Made by a program: the position numbers and the translations under genes. The notes beneath the pieces are model-generated. The model saw only the letters and a list, made by a program, of their open reading frames with translations, did no database searches and was not told the DNA's origin. Below, piece after piece: positions 1-8,612 of a stretch of DNA of 64,000 nucleotides (its first letter is position 1; every line of letters begins with the position of its first letter). Source of the stretch: Armatimonadota bacterium (GTDB lineage: Bacteria > Armatimonadota > Fimbriimonadia > Fimbriimonadales > Fimbriimonadaceae); assembly GCA_018268375.1 (NCBI GenBank), contig JAFDWS010000006.1:291062-355061 (forward strand), given 5' to 3'.

Positions 1-570
1 AGCATTGCGAACTATCCGAACAACGGTTACATGGGCGTCTTCGACTCCAGCGGCACGGCCCAGGCCCGGATGTACGTCAGCGCAGCCGGCCAAGGAGTGG
101 TCTCGGCCGACGTCAAGAACTTCGTCGTTCCGAACCCCAAGAACGCGTCCGAAGACATCGTCTACGCGTGCGTCGAGGGCCCCGAGGCAGCTGCCTACGT
201 CCGTGGTGTCGGCCATCTCGTCAACGGTAAGGCGCACATCGACCTGCCGGACCACTTCGCCTCGGTGACGGTGAGCGGCGGGATGACTGTACAGATCACA
301 CCTAAGTCTGCAGCCTCCGAAGGGCTGTCTTACTCCAATGACACGAACACCGGATTCGACGTCGCCGAGCTCCACTCGGGCAAGGGCAACTACGACTTCG
401 CCTGGGAGGTCAAGGCCGTGCGACGCATGCACGAAGACTACGTCCCCGTCAGACCTTGGGACGAGGCGTTGCCTGGCAGCACGGACCGCAAGGCGGCTTG
501 GTCAGGACGGATTCAATCCATCAACCAGCGTGAGAACGCCTACGCAGCGCAAAGGCTGCGCCGGCCCTGA
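1..570 (+). CDS. Secreted/surface protein, 5'-truncated by window edge (tandem paralog 1)
   Basis: The reading frame is open from base 1, so the start lies outside the window; 189 codons and a TGA stop are visible. The last ~145 residues match the C-terminus of the next gene almost motif for motif (VKNFVVPNPKN, EDIVYACVEGPEAAAYVRG, LVNGKAHIDLP, ELHSGKGNYDFAWEVKAVR, PVRPWDE). I recognise this as a recurrent C-terminal region of bacterial extracellular or fibre-like proteins but know no biochemical role for it. Only 23 bases separate it from the next paralog in the same direction, so the pair is probably a tandem duplication transcribed together. Function unknown. Confidence 0.75.
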   Translation, partial: SIANYPNNGYMGVFDSSGTAQARMYVSAAGQGVVSADVKNFVVPNPKNASEDIVYACVEGPEAAAYVRGVGHLVNGKAHIDLPDHFASVTVSGGMTVQITPKSAASEGLSYSNDTNTGFDVAELHSGKGNYDFAWEVKAVRRMHEDYVPVRPWDEALPGSTDRKAAWSGRIQSINQRENAYAAQRLRRP

Positions 571-593
571 ACGGAGCCTCGAGGATCAAGCTC

Positions 594-1676
594 ATGAACA
601 ACACAGGCAAGCTCGTCATCGGCACAGTCGCCCTCATGGCAGGGGTCTTGGTAGCCACCTCGTCAAGCGCAAGGAGCCAGAACTCCAACGGACCCGTTGG
701 ACCGATCAACCTTCAGACGACCACACCCGGAACTGCCCAAGTCGGGCATGGGAACATCACGGGGACTTTCAAGGCCGCCTACCTCAAAGGCAATGGTTTG
801 GGAGTGACCGGACTCAACGCCAACAACATCGCGGTCGGAACGCTCAGCGACGACCGGCTGTCGAATACCGTGGCCCATCTGAACGCTGCTCAGACGTTCC
901 AGAAGAACGTTGTTGTTAACGCTGCCCTCGGGGTCGGCGGATCAACCTTCGGCAACTTCAAGTTGATGGTCTTCAACGGAGACTTCTCGCTTCAGAACAG
1001 TGGTTCGGGCAGTGGTGTGCAGATCAGCGACGGCACGACCACTTACGGCAACAGTGCGATATTCATCAACGGCGAGGGCTCCGCGACGACTCACGAGTTC
1101 AGCGCAGTCTCGAGCAACGGTGCGCCTAGGGGCCGTATCCTCGTTTCCTCGGGATTCCAAAGCCCGGCTGCCGGGATCTACGTTGGCGGGGACAACATTG
1201 GCTCGATCTTCGCTGACGTCAAGAACTTTCGCGTACCGAACCCGCGGAACGATGCCGAAGACATCGTCTACGCCTGCGTCGAGGGGCCCGAAGCGGCCGC
1301 CTACGTGCGAGGCACCGCCCACCTTGTCAACGGCCACGCCCGGATAGCTCTTCCCCAGCACTTCTCGGACGTCACCGTGAGCGAGGGCATGACGGTCCAG
1401 CTGACGCCTTGCTCTCGAACGTCCGAGGGCCTTGCTGTGGAGAACCGCTCTAACCAAGGCTTCGACGTCTACGAACTCCATAGCGGGAAAGGCTCTTACG
1501 ACGTGGATTGGGAAGTGAAGGCTGTCCGGTACGGCCACACCGACTACAAACCCGTCCGGCCCTGGGACGAAGTCGCCCCCATGAGCATGAGCCGGGGCAA
1601 GGCTTGGTCCATGCGCGAGTCGGACATTGCGGCGAAAGCCAGCAACGGCCTCCACCGGAGGCTCTCCCGCCCCTGA
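594..1676 (+). CDS. Secreted protein with VKNF-PNP / VYACVEGPEAAAYVRG C-terminal region (tandem paralog 2)
   Basis: 360 residues. An N-terminal hydrophobic stretch (residues ~6-22, GTVALMAGVLVA) followed by SSSARSQ looks like a signal peptide, so the product is exported. The middle (~30-200) is Gly/Asn/Ser/Thr-rich, typical of beta-structured surface proteins. Residues ~205-345 repeat the region that ends the preceding gene, including EDIVYACVEGPEAAAYVRG, SEGLAVENRSNQGFDVYELH and a final PVRPWDE. GAGGA lies about 9 bases upstream of the ATG. Likely co-transcribed with its paralog. The role could be a fibre, adhesin or surface-layer component; the sequence does not say which. Confidence 0.8.
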   Translation: MNNTGKLVIGTVALMAGVLVATSSSARSQNSNGPVGPINLQTTTPGTAQVGHGNITGTFKAAYLKGNGLGVTGLNANNIAVGTLSDDRLSNTVAHLNAAQTFQKNVVVNAALGVGGSTFGNFKLMVFNGDFSLQNSGSGSGVQISDGTTTYGNSAIFINGEGSATTHEFSAVSSNGAPRGRILVSSGFQSPAAGIYVGGDNIGSIFADVKNFRVPNPRNDAEDIVYACVEGPEAAAYVRGTAHLVNGHARIALPQHFSDVTVSEGMTVQLTPCSRTSEGLAVENRSNQGFDVYELHSGKGSYDVDWEVKAVRYGHTDYKPVRPWDEVAPMSMSRGKAWSMRESDIAAKASNGLHRRLSRP

Positions 1677-1683
1677 CCCATCT

Positions 1684-1724
1684 TCGGCGGCCGGGGCTCG
1701 CCCTCGCCCCGGTCCGCCCTCCCT
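1684..1724 (+). other. GC-rich inverted repeat between genes
   Basis: GCGGCCGGGGC and GCCCCGGTCCGC can pair around a short CTCGCCCTC-type loop, just after the stop at 1676 and ~26 bases before the next gene. No T-run follows, so it may be a weak terminator, an mRNA-stabilising hairpin or an attenuator. Confidence 0.35.
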
Positions 1725-1749
1725 AAAGACCATCTCCTGAGAAACAAAC

Positions 1750-2808
1750 ATGAAACACCTGACATTGCTCGCTCTTGCCCTCGTCATCACGGGGGGCGCA
1801 CAGGCCCAATGGGTCGCGACCGACATCCATCCCGGCGGCTACACGAACAGCGCCGCAAGCCTCGGCGACGGCGCAACGATCTACGGCGGCACGTCGAGCG
1901 GCGGCATCGGGTTCGGCGGCTACTTCTCCGGCGGATCCTTCACATCCATGAACCCTGGTGGCGCCGACAACTGCGGCATCTCCGCTGTCGACGGCGGGCA
2001 CCAGTACGGCACCGCCACCTACGGCTCAGCCGGTCACGCCGGCCGTTGGACGGGTACCGGTGCCAGCTTCCTGGACTGGAACCCCACCGGCTCCACCGAC
2101 AGCTATATCTACACGGCTCAAGGCGGTGTCGCGGGTGGCTACGCAACCCTCGGCGGCACTCAGCGCGCCACGCTTTGGAACGGCGGCGGCAAGGACGACA
2201 CCACCGACCTCCACAAGGACGCCTGGCTGAACAGTGCTGTTGACGCGATTGACGGCGGTGTCCAATACGGTGACGCCGAGGTCGCACCTGACGTCTTCCA
2301 TGCCGTCAAGTGGAACGGCTCTGCGGCGAGCGCCGTGGACCTGAACCCGGGCTGGGCCACGAGCAGCCAGATCATCGGCGCCAACGGTGCCCGCCAAGCT
2401 GGCTTCACCTATGACGCCGGCATCTACCGCGCTGCCACTTGGATGGGCTCGGCCGGTTCCGCGGTTGACATTAACCCCCTTGGCTATGACCAGAGCATCG
2501 CGTACGACTTGCGTGGCAACTGGCTCGCAGGCACCGTTTTCACCAATAACACGAGCCACGCCGGCTTTTGGGACTTGAACAGCAACACCTTTGTTGACCT
2601 TCAGCAGTACCTCGTGGGCTACAGCAGTTCAGCTGCCTACGGCATGCAGGTCACAAACGGACAAATCCAGGTCTACGGAATGGCTTGGGACACGTCCGCC
2701 GAGCATTACCACGCGATGGTGTGGAGCCAGCCGGTGCCCGAGCCGACCACCTTCTTAGCCCTTGCACCTGCCCTTGCATGGTTAGTCAGGAGGCGCAATG
2801 CCAATTGA
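1750..2808 (+). CDS. PEP-CTERM-anchored secreted repeat protein
   Basis: 352 residues. Residues 1-19 (LTLLALALVITGGAQAQ) are a clear signal peptide. The body contains repeated units of the type W-x-G-[ST]-x-[AS]-x-x-[VL]-D-[LI]-N-P (LDWNPTGS, AVDLNPGWA, AVDINPLGY), reminiscent of HAF-type beta repeats. The C-terminus is a textbook PEP-CTERM tail: VPEPTTF, a hydrophobic stretch LALAPALAWLV, then the basic cluster RRRN. PEP-CTERM proteins are processed by an exosortase, which is not in this window. The product is probably a surface or matrix protein. It is followed by an intrinsic terminator. Confidence 0.85.
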   Translation: MKHLTLLALALVITGGAQAQWVATDIHPGGYTNSAASLGDGATIYGGTSSGGIGFGGYFSGGSFTSMNPGGADNCGISAVDGGHQYGTATYGSAGHAGRWTGTGASFLDWNPTGSTDSYIYTAQGGVAGGYATLGGTQRATLWNGGGKDDTTDLHKDAWLNSAVDAIDGGVQYGDAEVAPDVFHAVKWNGSAASAVDLNPGWATSSQIIGANGARQAGFTYDAGIYRAATWMGSAGSAVDINPLGYDQSIAYDLRGNWLAGTVFTNNTSHAGFWDLNSNTFVDLQQYLVGYSSSAAYGMQVTNGQIQVYGMAWDTSAEHYHAMVWSQPVPEPTTFLALAPALAWLVRRRNAN

Positions 2809-2815
2809 CTCTTAC

Positions 2816-2857
2816 GGGTTCGCCGGGCCTGCCCTCGCCCGGCAACCCTTCTTTCTT
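2816..2857 (+). terminator. Intrinsic terminator after the PEP-CTERM gene
   Basis: GGGTT-c-GCCGGGC pairs with GCCCGGC-AACCC (one bulged base, 8-base loop), followed by TTCTTTCTT. It starts 7 bases after the stop codon. Confidence 0.7.
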
Positions 2858-3010
2858 CCGAAGTCCGAGGATTGCGGATCCGCCGCGTCGGCCGCTTTAA
2901 AGGCTCCAACCGCTCCCGTGCAAATTGAGGCAAGAGCCAATGCAGAGAAAGACGCTTTGGGCTGCGCCCCAGCCCTTTGCACCCAGCACGGGAAGCTCTG
3001 GAGACGATAA

Positions 3011-3679
3011 TTGATCGCACGAATGCCTCAAGAGCCTCGTTGGAAGGGCCAGCTCGAAATCATTTTCTTCGACCTGGCCCAAGTCTCCGCCATCGCTTCG
3101 GCCGTCCGGTCTGAGGTGTTCTGGGCGTTCAACGCACGCGACCCGCTTTCGGTGCGGGACGTGGCGGAGGCCCTGCGTAAATCGGCGCAAACCGTCCGGC
3201 ACCATGTGAACGGCTTGCTAGACGTCGGGCTGCTCATGCCGGTCGAGTATCGGAAGAAGCGCTCTCGCACGGAGGAGGCATACGTCCACGCCGCCATGGA
3301 GTTCCGCACCCAACTCCCCCCGATCACGACCGAATACCGCGAACTGATCAATAAGGGGTTTGACTCGATCCTCAGGCAGATGGGCAGGGAGCGCTCCGCC
3401 CTGATCCGGCTCGAAGGCATCGACAGCGACCTCAACCGCTACCTCGCTTACCGGCGGCACACGGTTCGAGTGAGTCCAGAGAGCGCGGCCAAGATCAAAC
3501 AAATGTTGATCAACCTATCTGAGGAGGTCAGACACCTTGACGAAGAAGAGGGCGTGCGCGTCCATCTCGCCGTGTACATGTCGGCAACGCTCGTCGAGAC
3601 CAAGGCGATTGCCGAGAAGATGGGTGTTCCGTTGGCGGTGCTGAAGCTTAAGGGCGAGCGGGACGACGAAGAGGAGTGA
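3011..3679 (+). CDS. Winged-helix (ArsR-like) transcriptional regulator
   Basis: 222 residues. Residues ~20-75 (ASAVRSEVFWAFNARDPLSVRDVAEALRKSAQTVRHHVNGLLDVGLL) form a winged helix-turn-helix of the ArsR/GntR type: 'sensible-domain' start, DVAEAL turn, then the recognition helix SAQTVRHHVNGL. The remaining ~140 charged residues, with helices around SEEVRHLDEEEGVRVHLAVYMS, may be a dimerisation or ligand domain; I do not recognise a ligand type. The start is TTG with GGAG seven bases upstream; an in-frame ATG 12 bases later lacks such spacing. The gene converges on speD, so it gives no clear hint about its target. Confidence 0.75.
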   Translation: MIARMPQEPRWKGQLEIIFFDLAQVSAIASAVRSEVFWAFNARDPLSVRDVAEALRKSAQTVRHHVNGLLDVGLLMPVEYRKKRSRTEEAYVHAAMEFRTQLPPITTEYRELINKGFDSILRQMGRERSALIRLEGIDSDLNRYLAYRRHTVRVSPESAAKIKQMLINLSEEVRHLDEEEGVRVHLAVYMSATLVETKAIAEKMGVPLAVLKLKGERDDEEE

Positions 3680-3697
3680 GCCGAGGCCGAACCGAGT

Positions 3698-4303
3698 TCA
3701 GGCCTCGACTTCGCTCTGGATACCGCGGCGGACGACCAAGAATTTGATCTTCGACGGCTTGAACCGCTCGCGCAGGACATCCACCGCCTTGTCCACGTGC
3801 ACCGTTCCGCCGCAATAAAAGAGGTCGACTGCCGCGTAGCCGTGCTCGGGCCAAGTGTGGATGGTGTAGTGCGACTCCTGGATGATCACCGCGCCGGAGA
3901 CGCCCCACGGCTTGAATTCGTGGAACGATTGGGCGACCACGGTCGCCTTGCTCTGGACGGCGGCATCGCGCATCGCGGTGCCGACGGACGACTCGAGTTC
4001 TAACGACTTTTGGTCGCAGCCGAACAACTCGATGAGCAAGTGGGAACCCAGCGAGGGGACTTCACCCGGCTCGAAGGGCAAACCCTCCGAGTCCTTGCCC
4101 AGCCAATCACGGAAGGACTCTTGGTCCTCGCTATGGATGAGCTGCCAACCGGCATCGTTCTCGATGCGCGGCGGTTCGGCGATGATAGGCGTGGCCTTGC
4201 GGCGACCAAAGATGCGGTCGAGCCAGGAATTCCTCCGGAGCCCGAAGGGAGCGACGACGGCCATGAGGGCCGAGCTAGCCAAAATTGTCAGTACTGTTGC
4301 CAA
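3698..4303 (-). CDS. speD: S-adenosylmethionine decarboxylase proenzyme (class 1B), with N-terminal hydrophobic extension
   Basis: Pyruvoyl enzyme that decarboxylates SAM to supply aminopropyl groups for spermidine. The core spans residues ~83-195. ESH at 143-145 is the self-cleavage site: Ser144 becomes the pyruvoyl group. His149 (in TIHTWPE) and Cys164 (in LFYCG) sit at +5 and +20, the same spacing as Ser63/His68/Cys83 in the Thermotoga enzyme. At 201 residues it is ~70 longer than usual. The extra N-terminus starts with a hydrophobic stretch (VLTILASSALMAVVAPFGL) and a basic region, which could be a membrane anchor. The start is TTG with GAGG upstream; an ATG 39 bases downstream (4264) lacks a good ribosome site. 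No spermidine synthase is nearby. Confidence 0.92.
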   Translation of the reverse strand: MATVLTILASSALMAVVAPFGLRRNSWLDRIFGRRKATPIIAEPPRIENDAGWQLIHSEDQESFRDWLGKDSEGLPFEPGEVPSLGSHLLIELFGCDQKSLELESSVGTAMRDAAVQSKATVVAQSFHEFKPWGVSGAVIIQESHYTIHTWPEHGYAAVDLFYCGGTVHVDKAVDVLRERFKPSKIKFLVVRRGIQSEVEA

Positions 4304-4708
4304 TCAAGTTATCCTCACCGGGCCTTTCAACCAACCTCCAATGAGACTGGCAAAAACCCATCGAACGACTCACCCGGGACGCCTGCAGGCCGTTCGTTAA
4401 CCCGACAAGCAATGGAACCGTCGTACGAATCTCGCACCTATTTCCACTGCCTGTTCCGACCGCGATTCCGGTCGGATGGCGTTCCGGTTGTTGGCGCCGG
4501 CTACCGGTGGACCGATGGCTTTGGCGCAGAGGAGCATGATACCGGGACCCTTATCCACTGTCAAGGTGGAAAAGGCCCCTTGGCCACATGCTTAATCCTC
4601 CAGGTCTGACGGCAAGCGGCGTGCCAGGGTTTCCTTCCCCGCCAATGTTCCTACCAAGTGCTTTTCGCACCGGTTCGTTGCCGCCATGGGAAGTGCCAGA
4701 ATCGCTGC
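4304..4708. other. Intergenic region of ~400 bases with one hairpin
   Basis: Lies between divergent speD and the hexosaminidase gene. CCGACCG/CGGTCGG (4456-4475) forms a 7-bp hairpin with a 6-base loop but no T-run. I see no convincing gene, RNA or repeat here. It presumably holds both promoters. Confidence 0.5.
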
Positions 4709-6943
4709 ATGTCCGTGCTTGCGGCCGCCCTCGTCATCGCTTCCATTTCCCCAGCCGTGAACGTCATCCCTAGGCCCTACGAGATGAATGTCAGTGGCCC
4801 CGGCGTGTTCGCGCTCTCGGCCGGGACAAAGCTTGTCAACGAGGACAATTCTCCTGCGGCGGAAGACTTTCGGGCGATGGTGAAGAGGAGCTGCGGATTC
4901 GCCCTCACCGGCCGAGGCTCGACCAAGGTCGTCTTCCGTACCAAGTCGGACACGCGCGTAAAGCTGCGCCCGGACTGGTATTGGCTCACCGTCACACCAA
5001 AGGTGGTGACGGTCGAGTACTCGAACGAGACGGGGGCCTTCTACGCTGTCCAGACCCTGCGCCAACTCTTACCGACCGCGATCGAGTCCAACTCTCCAGC
5101 GAAAGGCACGAAGTGGACCCTGCCCCTCGTCCAGATCGCCGATGGTCCACGGTTTCCTTGGCGGGGCATGCTGCTCGATTGCTCGCGCCACTTCTGGAGC
5201 GTGGACTACGTCAAGAAGACCCTCGACCGGCTTGCGATGATGAAGATGAACGTCTTCCACTGGCATTTGGTGGACGACGGCGGGTGGAGGATGGAGGTGA
5301 AGAAGTACCCGAACCTCACAAAGATGGGGGCCTGGCGGGTGGACACCGGCGAAGTCTGGCCCGGTGGCGGCTGGAACTTCGGCAACCTCCAGTTTTGCGG
5401 CGAGAACGGGGCCAAGAAGTACGGCGGCTACTACTCCCAGACACAGATCCGCGAGATCGTGAAGTATGCGGCCGACAGGCACATCACCATCGTCCCCGAG
5501 ATCGAGCTCCCTGGCCATTCGCTGGCCGCCGTCGTCAGCTATCCCGAGCTCATGTGCGAGAACGTTCCGCCTGCTGACAAGCCGGGCAAGTCGGCGAGCA
5601 ACGTCTATTGCGCAGGCAGCGACACCTCCATCAAGTTCCTCGAAGACGTCCTCACCGAAACCATGGACCTCTTCCCTTCGAAGTTCATCCATATCGGCGC
5701 CGACGAGGTCTCGAAGACCGCTTGGCACAATTGCCCCCGATGTCAGGCGCGGATCAAGGCGGAAGGCCTCAAGGACGAGAACGAACTCCAGAGCTGGGTG
5801 GTCCGCCACTTCGACAAGTTCCTTGCGAACCATGGCCGACGTCTGGTCGGCTGGGACGAAATCCTCGAAGGCGGCCTCGCACCAGGGGCGACGGTCATGT
5901 CTTGGCGGGGCACCGAAGGCGGCATCCAAGCCGCAAAGCAAGACAAGGACGTAGTCATGTGCCCGACCAGCCATTGCTACTTTGACTATCCGTACACCAC
6001 GACCTCGACCGAGACGGTCTACTCCTATGATCCGGTTCCGGCTGAACTGGATTACCAGCAGTCTCAACACGTGTTGGGCGGTCAGTACAACGTCTGGACG
6101 GAGTGGATCCCGACCGAGTCACGCTGCGAGGAACTGCAGTTCCCAAGGGCGCTCGCCATGGCCGAAGTCTTGTGGTCGGCCAAGGAGCGGAAGGACTGGC
6201 CAGACTTCTCTCGCCGCTTGGCTGCGTTCATGCCTCGGTTCGACCTTCTCGGCATCAACTATGTGCTGCCTGTGCCACGTGTTCCGTTCACGACGCTGTT
6301 CTTCACGGGCTCGACCGAGGTCAAGTGCGAGGCTCCTGCCGGCGTGCCCCAGACCTTACGGTACACCCTGGACGGCACCGCTCCCTCCGCCAAGTCGCCG
6401 ACTTATAAGAACCCGATCAAGGTCGATAGGGCCTGCACCGTCACCTTTGCCTACGTGAACAAGCAAGGAGTCGCCGGCCAGGTGGCTCGCGTCGACTGCC
6501 GACCGTTCGTTGCTCAGGCCGTCTCCCTGACGCCGGGTGTCTTGGTCGAGAAATATCTCTTGTCAGGCGAGCCGACCACGATTCCCGATCTCACGACGAT
6601 GAAACCGACGGAGACGATGGCCGCCTCCGGTTTGTCAGAGGATGCTCGCCCCAGGGCGACCAAGTTCGCCGTCCGCTGGACTGGCCACATCCAAATTGCG
6701 AAAGCCGGCGCATACACCTTCAGCCTAACCAGCGACGACGGCAGTAGGCTTTGGGTCGGCGGCGCCTTGGTCGTCGACAACGATGGGCCGCACGGGGCCG
6801 TTACGAAGTCGGGCACGGCGTGGCTCCCCGCTGGCACCTATACGTTCGAGGCCAGGTGGTACGACCAGGGCGGTGCGAACTCGTTCAAGGCCGAAATGTC
6901 GGGCCCGGGAATGGCCAAAGGCTCCTTCAGAGTCTTCCGATAG
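4709..6943 (+). CDS. Beta-N-acetylhexosaminidase (GH20) with chitobiase C-terminal and PA14 domains
   Basis: 744 residues from the chosen ATG, which begins a short signal peptide (SVLAAALVIASISPAV); upstream codons look non-coding. Order: GH20 N-terminal alpha/beta domain (~20-140), GH20 TIM barrel (~145-480) with FHWHLVDDGGWR and HIGADEV, in which Asp332-Glu333 are the expected catalytic pair for substrate-assisted hydrolysis. Then comes a chitobiase/hexosaminidase C-terminal module (~530-590, RYTLDGTAPS, SPTYKNPI). Last is a PA14 beta domain (~610-740, FSLTSDDGSRLWVGG, WYDQGGAN), probably carbohydrate-binding. It is exported and should release terminal GlcNAc/GalNAc from chitin, glycans or peptidoglycan fragments. 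A second, unrelated-looking GH20 lies at 35654. Confidence 0.93.
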   Translation: MSVLAAALVIASISPAVNVIPRPYEMNVSGPGVFALSAGTKLVNEDNSPAAEDFRAMVKRSCGFALTGRGSTKVVFRTKSDTRVKLRPDWYWLTVTPKVVTVEYSNETGAFYAVQTLRQLLPTAIESNSPAKGTKWTLPLVQIADGPRFPWRGMLLDCSRHFWSVDYVKKTLDRLAMMKMNVFHWHLVDDGGWRMEVKKYPNLTKMGAWRVDTGEVWPGGGWNFGNLQFCGENGAKKYGGYYSQTQIREIVKYAADRHITIVPEIELPGHSLAAVVSYPELMCENVPPADKPGKSASNVYCAGSDTSIKFLEDVLTETMDLFPSKFIHIGADEVSKTAWHNCPRCQARIKAEGLKDENELQSWVVRHFDKFLANHGRRLVGWDEILEGGLAPGATVMSWRGTEGGIQAAKQDKDVVMCPTSHCYFDYPYTTTSTETVYSYDPVPAELDYQQSQHVLGGQYNVWTEWIPTESRCEELQFPRALAMAEVLWSAKERKDWPDFSRRLAAFMPRFDLLGINYVLPVPRVPFTTLFFTGSTEVKCEAPAGVPQTLRYTLDGTAPSAKSPTYKNPIKVDRACTVTFAYVNKQGVAGQVARVDCRPFVAQAVSLTPGVLVEKYLLSGEPTTIPDLTTMKPTETMAASGLSEDARPRATKFAVRWTGHIQIAKAGAYTFSLTSDDGSRLWVGGALVVDNDGPHGAVTKSGTAWLPAGTYTFEARWYDQGGANSFKAEMSGPGMAKGSFRVFR

Positions 6944-6978
6944 TCAAATATCACTCTATTTAGGCTTAATTTCTGCCA

Positions 6979-6984
6979 TATAAT
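6979..6984 (+). promoter_or_regulatory. Candidate -10 (TATAAT) upstream of glnA
   Basis: A consensus TATAAT inside an AT-rich 79-base gap, 38 bases before the glnA ATG. No good -35 is visible at 16-18 bases. Confidence 0.5.
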
Positions 6985-7022
6985 GCTAAATGGCGTGCAA
7001 TTTGTCGTAATATGCGGGAGTT

Positions 7023-8528
7023 ATGATCTCCGATCCGATCCGCCGATCCATCGATTCTGTGGGCCATGGATTCATGGAGGGCCCTTATCGGACCTCCAGG
7101 CCCTTGAAGAACTTCCTCGAGATCCCTTACGAAGAGCTTGAGGAACTGAACCTTGAGGCCAAGTCCAAGCAGCTTGCCAGGACGCCGGCGGACCAACTGG
7201 AGAAGCACTATCTCAAGTATCTGCAGGACACCAAGGAGATCAAGGCCGTCACCGTTTGCTTCACTGACATCGAGGGCCGGTTCCACACCCTGGACTACGA
7301 CAAGAAGTTCCTCCTCAAGAGCCATGACAACCTGACCTTCGACGGCTCCTCTATTCGGGGCTTCAGTGTCGTCAACGAGTCGGACCTCCGCCTTGGCATC
7401 GATTGGGGCAGCTTCCGCTGGCTCCCGAGCGACATTTTCGGCCCGGGCAAGGTGATCGTCTTCGGCCTCATCCTCGACAAGGACGGCAGCCCCTATTCGA
7501 GCGACATGCGCGGGCGGCTCAAAGCTCTTGGCGAAGAGCTCGCGAAGAAGAAGATGGTCGCGAACATCGCGGTCGAATGCGAAGGTTTCCTTTTCGCCGG
7601 GCTGAACGCCGAGCAAGAGTACAACAGCCGAGACGGGTTCGTGCCCGTCCACTCCGGCGGCTACTTCAACAGCCTCCCCAACGATCCGCTCAAGCTCTTC
7701 ATCGACCGTCTCGCCGAGTGTCAGCGCGCCCTGGGCTTTGAGAACGAGAAAGACCACCCCGAGGTCGCACCGTCTCAGTTCGAGCTCAACTACTCTTACA
7801 CCGAGGCGCTTTTGGCCGCCGACCAGCTTCAGCTCTACAAGCTGACCGCCCGCCAGGTTGCCGCCAATATGGGCTGCACCGCGAGCTTCCTGCCGAAGCC
7901 GATCGCAGGCATCAACGGCAGCGGCATGCACACCAACATGTCGATCAGCAAAGAAGGCAAGAACCTTATGTTCGACAAGAAGGGCGAGGACAATCTCAGC
8001 GCCTTCGGTTGGGAGTTCATCGACCGATTGCTGAACAGCGCGAACGACATCTGCCTGGTGCTGAACCCCTCGGTGAACGCCTACCGCCGCCTCGACCCTC
8101 ATTTCGAGGCGCCGAACCAGATCAAGTCCAGCGCGGTGGACCGGACCTCCATGGTCCGCATTCCTCTCGGAAACGAGAAGTCGGCCCGCATCGAGGTGCG
8201 GACGGTCGCGCCCGACGCCAACCCTTACATGGCGTTCTTCACCTTGATCAAGACTGGCCTCGAGGGCCCGATGACGGAAAAGATCTCCAGCGAAGAGCGC
8301 CGCACCCGCACGCGCTACCTGCCCGGGAACATCTACGACGCCATCCGCCACATGAAGGCTTCTTCCTTTATGGGCAGCGTGCTCGGCGAAGAGAACAAGG
8401 ACAAGTTCATCGAGCGCAAAGAGTCCGTGGCCGAGCGTTCGCCGAAGGAACTCGGCGGCTTAATCAAAACGACGGAGATCCTGTTCCACCACGAAGTCAC
8501 GAACCAGTACCTCTGGTCTCGGTTCTGA
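7023..8528 (+). CDS. glnA: Glutamine synthetase
   Basis: Makes glutamine from glutamate, ammonia and ATP. 501 residues, with an N-terminal extension of ~45 residues before the beta-grasp domain compared with classical type I enzymes. FDGSSIRGF (~106-114) closes the beta-grasp region. The ATP/glutamate-site motifs follow: ECEGF, KPIAGINGSGMHTNMS, NAYRRLDPHFEAPN, and RIPLGNEKSARIEVR. The region equivalent to the adenylylation loop reads GNIYDAI rather than NLYDLP, so control by adenylylation is uncertain. The gene is monocistronic. Its last six codons plus the downstream 75 bases recur ~1.1 kb away (see repeats), showing a past duplication at its 3' end. Confidence 0.93.
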   Translation: MISDPIRRSIDSVGHGFMEGPYRTSRPLKNFLEIPYEELEELNLEAKSKQLARTPADQLEKHYLKYLQDTKEIKAVTVCFTDIEGRFHTLDYDKKFLLKSHDNLTFDGSSIRGFSVVNESDLRLGIDWGSFRWLPSDIFGPGKVIVFGLILDKDGSPYSSDMRGRLKALGEELAKKKMVANIAVECEGFLFAGLNAEQEYNSRDGFVPVHSGGYFNSLPNDPLKLFIDRLAECQRALGFENEKDHPEVAPSQFELNYSYTEALLAADQLQLYKLTARQVAANMGCTASFLPKPIAGINGSGMHTNMSISKEGKNLMFDKKGEDNLSAFGWEFIDRLLNSANDICLVLNPSVNAYRRLDPHFEAPNQIKSSAVDRTSMVRIPLGNEKSARIEVRTVAPDANPYMAFFTLIKTGLEGPMTEKISSEERRTRTRYLPGNIYDAIRHMKASSFMGSVLGEENKDKFIERKESVAERSPKELGGLIKTTEILFHHEVTNQYLWSRF

Positions 8529-8603
8529 CTTCGCTGGGTGGAGAGCCCCCTCCTCGCTTGGATCGGACGGTCATGCCGAACAAATGAGGAGGGGCTGGAG
8601 CCA
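8508..8603 (+). repeat. Direct repeat copy A: glnA 3' end plus downstream hairpin
   Basis: Starts at the last six glnA codons (Y-L-W-S-R-F-stop) and ends at GGGGCTGGAGCCA. It contains CCCCTCCTC / GAGGAGGGG, a 9-bp stem with a long loop. The copy at 9603-9694 shares 23 of the first 26 bases and the final ~28 bases (one insertion). Confidence 0.75.
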
Positions 8604-8612
8604 GAACGAATA

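Noticed and set aside
942..1826. Long minus-strand ORF (294 codons)
   Set aside because: Antisense shadow of the secreted paralog, which has a signal peptide and family motifs; the antisense protein is Arg/Val/Gly-rich nonsense.
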